Below are positions 44,335-53,491 of a stretch of 64,000 nt of DNA, piece after piece; positions within the stretch are counted from its first letter, which is position 1, and every line of letters starts with the position of its first letter. Below the pieces are notes generated by a model. It was given only the letters and a program-made list of their open reading frames with translations. It ran no database searches and had not been told where the DNA came from. Both the position numbers and the translations under genes were made by a program. This DNA is from Acidobacteriaceae bacterium (GTDB lineage: Bacteria; Acidobacteriota; Terriglobia; Terriglobales; Acidobacteriaceae). The DNA lies in assembly GCA_025462735.1 (NCBI GenBank), contig JAOAPC010000010.1, forward strand, positions 213,638-277,637, in the 5' to 3' direction.

Positions 44335-45159
44335 ATGCGAAGCTGTCTGACCTTTTCTTTTCTTCTGTTCCTCTCGATTGTGAACGCCTGGGCACAACAA
44401 AGGCGTCTTGAAAGCGTTCAGAACAAAACCATTCTTGTGTTCACGCCTCATCCCGATGATGATGTGTTCGGCGCCGGCGGAACCATTGCGCTGCTGAATC
44501 GCAATCACAATAAGGTATTCATCGTGGTTTATACGAATGACGACAAAGGTTCGTACGATCCGGATATGAGCTCGCAGCGGCTGGCGCGAATCCGGCGCTC
44601 CGAGCAGGAAGTTTCCGAAGGGCAACTGGGCACTCCCAAGGAAAATATTATGTGGATGGGCTACGACGATGGCATGCTGGAATACGCGCCGCAGCCCAAG
44701 TTAACTGAGGAAGCCACCGCAATCATCCGCCGCGTCCGGCCGGACATACTGCTAAGCGTAGATCCGGGTGAATGGTATGAGCGCTGGCACAAGACTGATC
44801 ACCGAATGGCCGCTTTCAATACCATCGACGCAGTACGTGCTGCTGAGTTCTGGCTTTATTTTCCCAATCAGAGGTTGCAGCTCGGACTCCAACCCTATCA
44901 AGTTCCCGAAATGTACTTTTTCTATCCGTCTCCGCAGGAGTCGAATTACTTCGTGAACATCGAGAGCGTCGCCGAGTTGAAGTTCGATGCCGCAGCCAAG
45001 CAAGTCAGCCAGTTCGAACCTGCAGTCCACAAATATCGGTCCGACTGGGACCCAAAGGATCTGGAGAAGGCGAAAGACGAAATGCGAAAAGAGCAGCCGC
45101 GCAAAGACGGCCACTACGTGGAAGCATTCCGCTATGCCACGGGATTCAACCAGTACTGA
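44335..45159 (+). CDS. Secreted PIG-L family deacetylase
   Basis: A 274-residue LmbE/PIG-L protein. The zinc motif HPDDD (residues 39-43, in VFTPHPDDDVFGAGGTIALL) and a second histidine motif (WHKTDHRMA) are present. The family removes N-acetyl groups from GlcNAc-type substrates such as GlcNAc-PI, mycothiol and bacillithiol precursors. A hydrophobic signal peptide (residues 1-20, ending NAWAQ) indicates export, which points to an extracellular or periplasmic glycan substrate rather than thiol synthesis. A strong Shine-Dalgarno (GGAGGAGG) precedes ATG 44335. It is the first gene of a four-gene plus-strand cluster, 18 bp before the aminotransferase gene. Confidence 0.88.
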   Translation: MRSCLTFSFLLFLSIVNAWAQQRRLESVQNKTILVFTPHPDDDVFGAGGTIALLNRNHNKVFIVVYTNDDKGSYDPDMSSQRLARIRRSEQEVSEGQLGTPKENIMWMGYDDGMLEYAPQPKLTEEATAIIRRVRPDILLSVDPGEWYERWHKTDHRMAAFNTIDAVRAAEFWLYFPNQRLQLGLQPYQVPEMYFFYPSPQESNYFVNIESVAELKFDAAAKQVSQFEPAVHKYRSDWDPKDLEKAKDEMRKEQPRKDGHYVEAFRYATGFNQY

Positions 45160-45177
45160 GCGACGAGGAGATAACAA

Positions 45178-46401
45178 ATGTCTGCACTGGCATTGCTCGG
45201 GGGGAAGAAAGCAAAAAGCAAGCCATTTCCGGTGTGGCCGTACTACGACAGCAATGAAGAGCGCGCCCTTAAGGAAGTATTAGAGAGCCGTGTATGGTGG
45301 CGCACGCCAGGAACTAAGACGCTCGAATTTGAAAAGTCATTTGCCAAGTTTCACGGAGCTCGACACGGGATCGCTGTGACCAATGGAACGGCTGCCTTGG
45401 AAGTAACCATCGCAGGCCTTGGTATCACCGCAGGCGACGAAGTAATAGTTCCCAACTTCACCTTTGTGGCGACCGCAAGCGCGGTTTTGTTTGCCAATGC
45501 CCTTCCCGTGATGGTGGATGTCGATCCTCAAACGTATTGTATCGATCCGGATCTGGTGGAAGACGCGATCACTTCCAGAACGAAAGCGATTATTGCGGTG
45601 CATATGGGAGGCCATCCAGCGGACGTCGATCGGCTGAAAAAGATCGCCAGTCGCAAGCGACTTGCGCTAATCGAGGATTCCGCGCATGCACATGCAAGTG
45701 AGTGGCGCGGACAGCGCGTTGGGACTTTCGGCGTGGCGGGCACATTCAGTTTTCAGGCCAGCAAGCTGATGACAGCAGGCGAGGGCGGGATGATTATTTC
45801 AAGTAACGACAAATTCGAGGTGCAGGCCCGTTCCGTGCACGATTGCGGGCGTATGCCCGGCGAGTGGTTCTATAGCCACTTTATTTATGGTTCGAATTAC
45901 CGGTTGAGCGAATGGCAGGGCGCGATTCTGCAAGTGCAATTGAGCCGCCTCGATGAACAAACCAGGCGGCGTCATGAAAACGCACGGTTTCTCGATCGTC
46001 TACTGCGCGCAATCCCCGGCATCACGCCGCAAAAGCTGGATCAACGGTGCACGCGCAATGGACAGTACGCTTACATTTTTCATGTCAACAAAAAAGAATT
46101 CGCCGGCCTCTCCACGGAGAGATTCATAGAAGCGATGAATGCGGAAGGCATTCCGCACCAGGCAAGCTATCCACCGCTGCACCAATTGGACATGTTCCGA
46201 AATGGCGAGTACCGCAAGCGCCTCAGCGGGAAACAGGCCAAAGACAAGCACAAGTTCCTGAAGCAGAAATATCCTGCGACACAGAGAGCGGCATGGGAGA
46301 CAGTTTGGCTTCCCCAACCCGCGTTGCTGGGCGATGAAGAAGACATGCACGAAATCGCTGCGGCTCTAGGCAAAATCCAGAAGAACGCGAAAGAGCTTTG
46401 A
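45178..46401 (+). CDS. DegT/DnrJ/EryC1/StrS-family aminotransferase
   Basis: A 407-residue PLP-dependent sugar aminotransferase-type protein. The cofactor lysine is K196 in GTFSFQASKLMTAGEGG. Other family elements are VTNGTAALEVTIAGLGITAGDEVIVPNFTFVATASAVLFANALPVMVDVD and LIEDSAHAHASEWRGQRVGTFG. Members transfer an amino group to nucleotide-linked keto sugars. Some clades, such as those near inosamine biosynthesis, act on cyclitols. It has no signal peptide, while its upstream partner is exported. GAGGAGA precedes the ATG. The spacing to both neighbours (18 and 9 bp) supports an operon. Confidence 0.92.
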   Translation: MSALALLGGKKAKSKPFPVWPYYDSNEERALKEVLESRVWWRTPGTKTLEFEKSFAKFHGARHGIAVTNGTAALEVTIAGLGITAGDEVIVPNFTFVATASAVLFANALPVMVDVDPQTYCIDPDLVEDAITSRTKAIIAVHMGGHPADVDRLKKIASRKRLALIEDSAHAHASEWRGQRVGTFGVAGTFSFQASKLMTAGEGGMIISSNDKFEVQARSVHDCGRMPGEWFYSHFIYGSNYRLSEWQGAILQVQLSRLDEQTRRRHENARFLDRLLRAIPGITPQKLDQRCTRNGQYAYIFHVNKKEFAGLSTERFIEAMNAEGIPHQASYPPLHQLDMFRNGEYRKRLSGKQAKDKHKFLKQKYPATQRAAWETVWLPQPALLGDEEDMHEIAAALGKIQKNAKEL

Positions 46402-46410
46402 CGAATCAGG

Positions 46411-47343
46411 ATGATGCTCGAGCGATTTTCATACCGCGGATGGCAAAATGCGTACAAGTTGTCCAACGGGGTGGTCGAGTTGATCGTGACCGCTAACGTC
46501 GGTCCTAGAATTCTTTTCTACGGCCTTCGTCACGGCGAAAATCTGCTCCACGAGGTCGATGAAGACGTGGGAAAGACTGGAGGTTCGCAGTTCCGCCTCT
46601 ATGGCGGGCATCGCTTGTGGGTTTCTCCCGAAGTGGAGAGAACGTATTATCCGGATAACCTTCCGGTGGCATGTTCTCAGCGCGGCAATGCAACTCGTTT
46701 CACTGCACCACGCGAAGAGTCGCCGCCCGGGACAAATTTGCAGAAGGAACTTGAAATCGAGCTAGGGGTGAAGGGTTCGGAGGTTCGAATCACGCATCGC
46801 ATCAGAAATGATGACACGCAATCTACCAGACTCGCAGCGTGGGGTCCGACGATGATGCGAGCCGGAGGGAGGGCGATCCTGCCGCTTTCTCCGAGGATCG
46901 GTATGGATAAGGATCACTATTTGCCGGTTGGAGTGTTGGGCATCTGGTCTTACACTGACTTTGCCGATCCTCGCTGGGTGTTCGGCACTTCTTATATTCA
47001 ACTGCGACAGTTGAAGAATCCCGACAGCCGTTTCAAAGAGCAGATGGGAGGCATCTACAACTCGTGTGGCTGGGGCGCTTATTTCACCGAAGGTTATCTC
47101 TTTATTAAGCGTACAGCCGTTATCAGCGGCGCTCAGTATCCCGATTTCGGCTGCAATTTTGAAGTGTTCACCAATCCTGACTTTCTAGAGCTGGAGACAC
47201 TTGGGCCTGTGGTCGAATTGCAACCCGGAGAGGTTGCAGAACATGTAGAGCGCTGGTCGCTTTTTGCCGACGTACCCAGCGGTGAGGATTGTGAATGGAT
47301 TGACTCGCACGTCCTTCCCTTGGTGAAGCAGACGTACGCATAG
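46411..47343 (+). CDS. DUF4380 family protein (mutarotase-like fold)
   Basis: A 310-residue cytoplasmic protein without a signal peptide. The N-terminus ERFSYRGWQNAYKLSNGVVELIVTANVGPRILFYGL, with YGGHRLWVSPE, resembles DUF4380 proteins, a family related to galactose mutarotase-like beta-supersandwiches. FLELETLGPVVELQPGE, with the conserved Glu residues, and CNFEVFTNPD support this. Such proteins probably bind or epimerise sugars, but activity is unproven. The gene is 9 bp after the aminotransferase and 69 bp before the glycosidase gene, and fits a sugar-processing cluster. Confidence 0.75.
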   Translation: MMLERFSYRGWQNAYKLSNGVVELIVTANVGPRILFYGLRHGENLLHEVDEDVGKTGGSQFRLYGGHRLWVSPEVERTYYPDNLPVACSQRGNATRFTAPREESPPGTNLQKELEIELGVKGSEVRITHRIRNDDTQSTRLAAWGPTMMRAGGRAILPLSPRIGMDKDHYLPVGVLGIWSYTDFADPRWVFGTSYIQLRQLKNPDSRFKEQMGGIYNSCGWGAYFTEGYLFIKRTAVISGAQYPDFGCNFEVFTNPDFLELETLGPVVELQPGEVAEHVERWSLFADVPSGEDCEWIDSHVLPLVKQTYA

Positions 47344-47412
47344 GCACGGCAGCGTTGAATTTCGGACATTTGAAGAAGCTTACACAACGTAGCGATCGAC
47401 GGAGGAAAAAGA

Positions 47413-49239
47413 ATGAGGGGACGGTCGGCGCAATCTCGAAGCCATAGGGTCGTTATTTTTGCTTTGCTTTCCTTTCTGCTTCTGCCGGTGTCAAGCTTGG
47501 CTCAAACTTCGCGATCACTCCCTGATCACGTTCCTCCCAAACGGTCGTCGCAGATCCATGACGGGTTCGGCATCAATTCCGATCTGCCGCGCGACCCCTA
47601 TCTCCCATGGAACCGTTGGTGGTGGACACGGATGTTTGACGCCGGTTTCAAGTGGGCACGCATAGGGCAATATGAAAACAGTTCGGACCGCACCAGCTGG
47701 GACTGGATCGAACAGAAGCGTGGAGTGTTCTCTAGTTCGCAGGAGCTGGAAGACTTTGTAGATTCGCTACATGACAATGGGATCGAAATACAGGTGCAGT
47801 TAATTTATGGCAACGTCATGTACACGTCACCAAGTGGCAAATTGCCGGATGTAAGTGTCCCCGAGTCCGGGTCATTTCATAACGATGACCGCAATCTCTA
47901 TTCGGTGTTCTGGCCACCGACGACGCCGGACCAGATAGCCGCCTTCAATCGATATGCGGCATGGATGGTGAACCACTTTAAAGATCGCATTCATTACTGG
48001 GCTTTATGGAATGAGCAGGACATCGGATATTGGAATCCGTGGGGCAATCCGGAGCAGTTTGGGAAGCTGCTAGCTCCTTTTATTGAAAGTGTGCACGGTG
48101 CCGATGCACAAGCGAAAGTTATTTATGGGGGGCAGGCAGATCCAGCTCGCGATTTCACGCAGCGTGCACTTGATACTTGCCATTGCGCCTCCGGAATCGA
48201 CGTATACGCGTATCACACTTACCCTGGGTATGGCCAGAACATGAATCCTGAGACCATGGACTATGGCGCTTACCAGACCGAATCTCCGCGCGCACTGCGT
48301 GAGTTAGTTAAACATTATTCTAGGATTAAAGCTGACATCCCATTCTTCGACGACGAATTCAATTCGATTCCTTCATGGGTAGGTTCGGATGAGTCGGTTC
48401 AGGCAAAATACGTCCCTCGCGGTTTGATCTACAACCTGGCTGCAGGAGTGAAGACGTTTGTATGGCTGCTCGCCGCCGGATCGGACGGCAACGAGTACGA
48501 CGATTTTGGAATTATCCACGGGCTCACTAACCACGCTAGTGACTTCACGCCGCGGCCTGTCTTTTATGCGCTGCAAAATACCAATGCATTGTTCTCGGAC
48601 ACGAAGTTCGATCCATCCATTGAAGTGGGCGGTCCAGACTTGCCGGCATTGCGACGCCATTCCGACTTTCCTTTCATGGGATACGGCTTCCGGTCCGACA
48701 AAGGTAAGGCAATCGTCGCGTACTGGCTGGCAGCTCACAGCTATCCAGGAAATTCCTTCCCACCACTCTATGCAACGCTCACATTCAAGAATACCGGCAT
48801 CAAGCATCCGGTTCTGGTCGACCTAGTCTCTGGCGAGATCAAACCCCTTTCGTGGAAAGAGGGATCAACCGATACGCTCGAAGGTCTTCCGGTAAAGGAC
48901 AGCATCGTGGCGGTCACTGACGCAGACTACTTCGATTGGCCCGTCCTGCCCGAAGCTCCCAGCTCGCTTAATGTTACTGTGTCCGGCAATTCCGCGAAAC
49001 TGACTTGGGAAGTTCACGGCGGAAATCCCACAGACATGGTGGTTGAGCGAAAAGTTGAGAATGGCGACCGCTCGAAAGACACTTGGACTCGAATCGCAAA
49101 ATTACCAGGCAGTGCGACTGAGTACAGCGATTCCACTTTGACGAGAGCGGACCGCGTCGCATACCGGCTCCGGGCAATCAATTCAGAGGGAGAATCTGCC
49201 TATTCCAACATCGCGAGGGGTGTAGTTGCCCTGAGGTAG
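47413..49239 (+). CDS. Secreted GH-A clan glycoside hydrolase with Fn3 domain
   Basis: A 608-residue exported enzyme. The signal peptide (about residues 1-31) ends SSLAQ. A TIM-barrel domain spans about 45-420. YWALWNEQD supplies the probable acid/base (E201), and FFDDEFNS supplies a probable nucleophile (E315); both lie at the ends of barrel strands as in clan GH-A (GH39/GH5-like). A beta domain follows (about 420-515), then a C-terminal fibronectin type III-like module (about 518-606, LNVTVSGNSAKLTWEVHGGNPTDMVVERKV). The substrate is unknown. GGAGG precedes the ATG. It is the last gene of the cluster and would act on extracellular glycans. Confidence 0.82.
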   Translation: MRGRSAQSRSHRVVIFALLSFLLLPVSSLAQTSRSLPDHVPPKRSSQIHDGFGINSDLPRDPYLPWNRWWWTRMFDAGFKWARIGQYENSSDRTSWDWIEQKRGVFSSSQELEDFVDSLHDNGIEIQVQLIYGNVMYTSPSGKLPDVSVPESGSFHNDDRNLYSVFWPPTTPDQIAAFNRYAAWMVNHFKDRIHYWALWNEQDIGYWNPWGNPEQFGKLLAPFIESVHGADAQAKVIYGGQADPARDFTQRALDTCHCASGIDVYAYHTYPGYGQNMNPETMDYGAYQTESPRALRELVKHYSRIKADIPFFDDEFNSIPSWVGSDESVQAKYVPRGLIYNLAAGVKTFVWLLAAGSDGNEYDDFGIIHGLTNHASDFTPRPVFYALQNTNALFSDTKFDPSIEVGGPDLPALRRHSDFPFMGYGFRSDKGKAIVAYWLAAHSYPGNSFPPLYATLTFKNTGIKHPVLVDLVSGEIKPLSWKEGSTDTLEGLPVKDSIVAVTDADYFDWPVLPEAPSSLNVTVSGNSAKLTWEVHGGNPTDMVVERKVENGDRSKDTWTRIAKLPGSATEYSDSTLTRADRVAYRLRAINSEGESAYSNIARGVVALR

Positions 49240-49417
49240 TCGGATTAGCCGTAGCATTCGACTTGCGTCGGGTTCGTCCAGCTACGGTTTCAGAGGTGAA
49301 AGATGGGAATCGCGAAGACGCGGGGCGCCAAGACGTGGCGAGTTTCCCGAGAAGGAAGGCTAACTTGATCGGAGATTGGGAGGCGGTTGCGTAATTGCGG
49401 AGAAGGGCTAGAGAAAC

Positions 49418-49921
49418 TCAGCGGTGTGACAATCCGTAAGCGACCGCAAATGCAGAGCTGGCAATGTTCACTGCAGGCGCCATGCGCTCCAGGCGGTGAT
49501 GTCCAGTTTTATGAAGAAGGTAGCTGATCGCAACCACTCCAGCGGTCTGCCCCACAAAGTTCGCCGCTAAGGTTGCGGTGCTCCCAGTGAACGGGCGAAC
49601 TATAGGATTCAGTTCCCTGCCCCCGCTCGCCAGATTCATGTGGGTGACGGCAAAATCGCCGGCGCTGAAAATTGCGACGGTAGAAAACAAGAGCCGATTC
49701 TTTCCGTCCAAAAACTTGTGCTGGCTTGGCGCTTCAGGTAGGAATGAATCCGAGCTGTGCGCGGGCTCAATGGCCACCGTGCTTCTAGAGGCGATAGTTT
49801 TATAAGAGATCAGGGTCGGTTCCGGCACAGTTTGGGCCACAGCTAATCCGGAAAATACAAAAGTGAGAGCCAGGCAAGCACCATGGGCCCAGCGCTTTAG
49901 TGAAGCACGTCTATTTAGCAT
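49418..49921 (-). CDS. Hypothetical exported membrane protein
   Basis: About 167 residues from ATG 49921 (frame open to 49981). The N-terminus MLNRRASLKRWAHGACLALTFVFSGLAVAQ is a good signal peptide. It would be internal if the longer start were used, which is why the shorter start is chosen. Two or three hydrophobic helices follow (about 75-95, 115-135 and 145-165), separated by MNLASGGRELNPIVRPF. The N-P-I pattern in this loop recalls a common small acidobacterial membrane family of unknown function (DUF5658-like). It stands alone, in opposite orientation to its neighbours on both sides. Confidence 0.6.
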   Translation of the reverse strand: MLNRRASLKRWAHGACLALTFVFSGLAVAQTVPEPTLISYKTIASRSTVAIEPAHSSDSFLPEAPSQHKFLDGKNRLLFSTVAIFSAGDFAVTHMNLASGGRELNPIVRPFTGSTATLAANFVGQTAGVVAISYLLHKTGHHRLERMAPAVNIASSAFAVAYGLSHR

Positions 49922-50317
49922 AGGCGATGTGGATGCACCGGAAGGACAGGTTTTCAATTGGCAATTGTCGAACCGCATCATGTACTTATGGTATCGGCGT
50001 CAAACAATTGAGAATAGGGTACTTAGAATTACTGTGGTTTCCGTCTCGCGTGACCAATGTGTAAAGTGTTGCAGTTATGTTGGCGCTATCCGTATTAAAG
50101 AAGCGTTTAAAGGAAGCCATTCTTTGCTTGCCGTTACATAACTCCAAGTCAAAATCTCGAGGGGCAAGACTGTCAGGTTTAGCGAAGTGGACCTGTTATC
50201 CGAGCCAGCTACTTGGATAATACTCATTCGTGTTACTAAAGTGCAGCTTAGTTTGCGCCACCGGGCATGGCTCTTGGCTCTCTCGACCGCGACCGGCCCC
50301 AGACCGATAATCTGGGT
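49922..50317. other. Intergenic region before the anchor-D lipoprotein
   Basis: About 400 bp (335 bp if the longer upstream start is used). Upstream sequence of two divergent genes. No hairpin, repeat or promoter pair was convincing. Confidence 0.35.
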
Positions 50318-51001
50318 ATGGAAAGAACAAATAGCTCGCGATCGCGTCTTCTTTGCACTCTCCTGGCGCTCATTGGCGCACTTGTTCTTGCGGGCTGCGC
50401 AGGAGTATCAGCCGGTTCCAATACCCAACCTCCGCCGCCCCCTACGACAGGGTCGCTGGCGGTATCGCCTTCGACGTTAAACTTCGGAAACGTCGCGGTG
50501 GGCAGCAGCTCATCATTGACCGGAACTCTGTCGGCTTCGAGCGCCAACGTGACCGTTTCATCTGCGGCGTGGAGCGGGTCGGGATACTCCGTCAGCGGGA
50601 TCGCCTTCCCTACGAGCGTGTCTGCGGGTCAGACCACAAAGTACACGGTGACCTTCACCCCGCCGGCGGCCGGATCTTTGCCCGGCAGCATTTCGTTTGT
50701 CAGCAACGCTTCCAATGCTTCTCTGAAGCAGACGTTCAGTGGGGCCGGAACTCAGACTTCGCAGCATAGAGTTTCGCTGACATGGAATCCCAGCACCTCG
50801 ACCGTCTCAGGATATAACCTGTATCGCGGTTCGCAATCGGGTGGCCCGTATTCCAGGTTGAATTCGTCTCTGCTGTCGGGTACCAGCTATAACGACGCAG
50901 GCGTTCAGTCCGGTGGGACTTACTACTACGTTTCGACTGCGGTGGACGCGAGCAATACCGAAAGCACTTTCTCGAACGAGGCGACTGCGGCGATTCCGTA
51001 A
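50318..51001 (+). CDS. Choice-of-anchor D / Fn3 lipoprotein
   Basis: A 227-residue lipoprotein. The signal peptide ends in the lipobox LAGC with Cys at residue 27. A short Pro-rich linker (TQPPPPPTTG) leads to one choice-of-anchor D domain (LAVSPSTLNFGNVAVGSSSSLTGTL, about 45-135) and a C-terminal Fn3-like domain (RVSLTWNPSTSTVSGYNLYRGSQSGGPYSRLNSSL to the end). It is a single-repeat paralogue of the 34862-36106 protein; the Fn3 parts are nearly superimposable. It is probably a surface structural protein. ATG 50318 is chosen because the longer frame from 50267 would displace the signal peptide. Confidence 0.83.
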   Translation: MERTNSSRSRLLCTLLALIGALVLAGCAGVSAGSNTQPPPPPTTGSLAVSPSTLNFGNVAVGSSSSLTGTLSASSANVTVSSAAWSGSGYSVSGIAFPTSVSAGQTTKYTVTFTPPAAGSLPGSISFVSNASNASLKQTFSGAGTQTSQHRVSLTWNPSTSTVSGYNLYRGSQSGGPYSRLNSSLLSGTSYNDAGVQSGGTYYYVSTAVDASNTESTFSNEATAAIP

Positions 51002-51087
51002 TTCGGCGAGCGAGCTAAAGAATGTAGAATCCCGGCCAGCACGATTCAAATGCTGTCTACCTGGGAGATAGGCCGGCGGATTGCCCG

Positions 51088-53364
51088 CTAGCTCATCTGA
51101 TTAAGGGTTCTGCGAATCTCATCTGATGCCGGCGAATTGGGACTGATCTCTAAAGCTCGCTTCAGGTGTTTTCGCGCCGCTTGCCTGTTGTTCTGCTTCT
51201 GATAAATCATGCCGATGTGGTAGTGATAGGTGGCATTGTCCGGGGACTTTTGAAGTGCTTCAAGCAGCAAGTTCGACGCCATCCCGTAAATCCCTTTTCG
51301 ATAATAGATCCAGGCCAGGGTGTCAGCGGCGCTGGGAGAGTCCGGCATTTTCTGCCGCGCTATCTGGGCCAGAGATAGCGCCTCGTCGATATTCCCTCCG
51401 TTCTGAAGCAGTAGATAGGCCAGGTTGTTCGCGGCCTGTCCATTGTTGGGCTGGATTTGCAAAGCTTTTCGGTACAGGACCTCGGCTTGCCGAGACCCGC
51501 CTCGGAGTTCTTCCATGTTTCCGGCAAAGTCGTACGCGTCTACATTTTTTGGATTTGTTTGGATCGATTTATAAGCAGTCGCGAGCGATTGATCCACTTC
51601 GCCTCGGGCCATTTGGACTTTCGCAAGTAACATGAGGGTGTCGAAGTTGGAGGGATTCAGCTGAACCGCTTTCTGCAGTGACGCTTCCGCTCCAGGCATG
51701 TCTCGGTTGGCCACCTGTAGTCCCCCGAGCAAGACGTAGATGGCATCACTAGCTGATGCCTTTAAGACTTGGGCTTGCACACGATCGATGGCCTTATTGT
51801 TTTGTTTTTCCTGCATCAGAATACTGGTTACCCCGGCCAGGGACTCGATGTTGCCGGCATCACACTCGAGAGCCTTCTCGTAGTACTCTTGCGCCTCTCG
51901 ATTTCTGCCCTGTGTCCTCAGGAAACTGCCCATCGCGGAATAGCCTATGGGGCTCACAGGCGCGATCTGAATCGCCTTCATAAGATCTGCGCGCGCCGTG
52001 GCGGAGTGATTCGATGCGGACTCGCTCTCCGCTCGCAACACATAACCGCGAGGATCTAAAGGATTGTTTTGGATTAGCTGTTCTGCCGTTTGGCTCAGAA
52101 GTTCCCGATCACCCTTAGCGCGGGCGACGTCGGCCAAAGCGAAGAGCGCCTCGTTCATGCCTGGTGTCAGCCTCGTCGCCTGGCGCCATTCCTCCTCGGC
52201 ACGCTCTAGATAGCCAGTCTTGCTGAGCGCCAATCCGAGTTGATAGTGGCCGTTAGCATCTTCCGAAGCGTCTTTTACAGCGCTCTCGAGAATTCCGACA
52301 GCCTGCTCAGATTTTCCCTGCGAATTCAGCATGGAGCCGCGGAGTATCTGAGCGCCGCTGTCATTTGGATTTTCTTTCAAAATTGCGTCATTAAGCCGAG
52401 CGGCCCGTTCAAACTGGTTGTGCCCAAGCAGCAGGCGAATATAATCCTCTCGAGTTTTCACGTCCTCAGGATGTGCCTCTGAAATAGAAGCAAGCTCCGC
52501 CAGCGCCTTATCAGCATCGCCGACATCGTTATAGTATTGACCCAATACTCGATAGTGGTCGCCGTCATGCGCCAAGTCCTTCTTTGCCTGCATCATGACC
52601 TGCTCGGCTTCAAGGTTGCGTTGTTGCGAGTTGTACAGTAAAGCCAATTGGCGGCGTGGTTCGACTCCTTTCGGATTCAATTCGATCACATAGCGCAGTT
52701 GCTGTTCAGCATCAGACGGCTTACCCATGGTCTCATCCAACACAGCCAGCGCCTGAATGGCGGGAATATATTTTGGATCGACGGTCAGCGCTGTTCTCAA
52801 GCTAGACTCCGCAGAAATATTGTCCTCGCCAGCTTGCTGCAATGAAGCAAGCTGCACGTACAGCTGAGGATCACTTGCTTTCAAAGCAATAGCGGTATGT
52901 ATATCCTGCAAAGCGGAATCAAGATTTCCCCGTACGCGATTCAGTTCCGACAATAACAAATGGGCGTCCGCATTGTGAGGGTCTTGTTTTAGCATTCGTG
53001 CCGCAATTGGTTCCACGCGTTCGTAGCCACGGCCAGCGATCAAAAGCAGCCCAAGGTCGAGCGCAGCTTTACTGTTTCCAGGATCCAACTCGCTTGTCCG
53101 TTGCAGCTCACGATAAGCGTCCGCAGGACGTTTCGCTTGCAAATAGCTCTCCGCCAATTTGAAGTGGGCGGCCGCAAAGTTTGGATCAATCCTGATCGCA
53201 TTCGAGAACTGGATGACTGCCTCAGGAAATTGGCCATTCTCCAGATAACGATTGCCGCTTTCGAAGTATTTCTGTTTCTGAGCATTCGGATCGCGGTTAC
53301 AAGCCGTTAACGCGGCCAGCAAGCTAAAGGACACTACAAACGCGACCCGGCCAAGAGTTTGCAT
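51088..53364 (-). CDS. TPR-repeat lipoprotein of the exosortase locus (PrsT-like)
   Basis: A 758-residue lipoprotein. The lipobox is ALTAC (Cys22). The rest is an almost continuous array of about 18-20 tetratricopeptide repeats, such as YFESGNRYLENGQFPEAVIQFSNAIRIDPNFAAAHFKLAE and LYRKALQIQPNNGQAANNLAYLLLQNGG. It forms an alpha-solenoid scaffold for protein contacts. The layout matches the TPR lipoprotein PrsT that accompanies exosortase/PEP-CTERM systems, where it is thought to help polysaccharide assembly or export. It is the most downstream gene of the minus-strand exosortase locus, 127 bp after the PEP-CTERM gene. Confidence 0.85.
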   Translation of the reverse strand: MQTLGRVAFVVSFSLLAALTACNRDPNAQKQKYFESGNRYLENGQFPEAVIQFSNAIRIDPNFAAAHFKLAESYLQAKRPADAYRELQRTSELDPGNSKAALDLGLLLIAGRGYERVEPIAARMLKQDPHNADAHLLLSELNRVRGNLDSALQDIHTAIALKASDPQLYVQLASLQQAGEDNISAESSLRTALTVDPKYIPAIQALAVLDETMGKPSDAEQQLRYVIELNPKGVEPRRQLALLYNSQQRNLEAEQVMMQAKKDLAHDGDHYRVLGQYYNDVGDADKALAELASISEAHPEDVKTREDYIRLLLGHNQFERAARLNDAILKENPNDSGAQILRGSMLNSQGKSEQAVGILESAVKDASEDANGHYQLGLALSKTGYLERAEEEWRQATRLTPGMNEALFALADVARAKGDRELLSQTAEQLIQNNPLDPRGYVLRAESESASNHSATARADLMKAIQIAPVSPIGYSAMGSFLRTQGRNREAQEYYEKALECDAGNIESLAGVTSILMQEKQNNKAIDRVQAQVLKASASDAIYVLLGGLQVANRDMPGAEASLQKAVQLNPSNFDTLMLLAKVQMARGEVDQSLATAYKSIQTNPKNVDAYDFAGNMEELRGGSRQAEVLYRKALQIQPNNGQAANNLAYLLLQNGGNIDEALSLAQIARQKMPDSPSAADTLAWIYYRKGIYGMASNLLLEALQKSPDNATYHYHIGMIYQKQNNRQAARKHLKRALEISPNSPASDEIRRTLNQMS

Positions 53365-53443
53365 ACGATTGAGCGAAGAGGTTAAGCAATGTTATACGCA
53401 GTTCTAGGAGGATTTATCGGAAGAAATTTTGAGGACTGTGAAA

Positions 53444-53473
53444 TGCCGGACGTGTCGTCGGACTCGTCCGGCA
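53444..53473 (-). terminator. Possible terminator after the PEP-CTERM gene
   Basis: A 9-bp perfect stem TGCCGGACG / CGTCCGGCA encloses a 12-nt loop, followed on the minus strand by only TTT. It lies 19 bp past the stop. Confidence 0.45.
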
Positions 53474-53491
53474 CATCGGTTCGCAAGCCAT

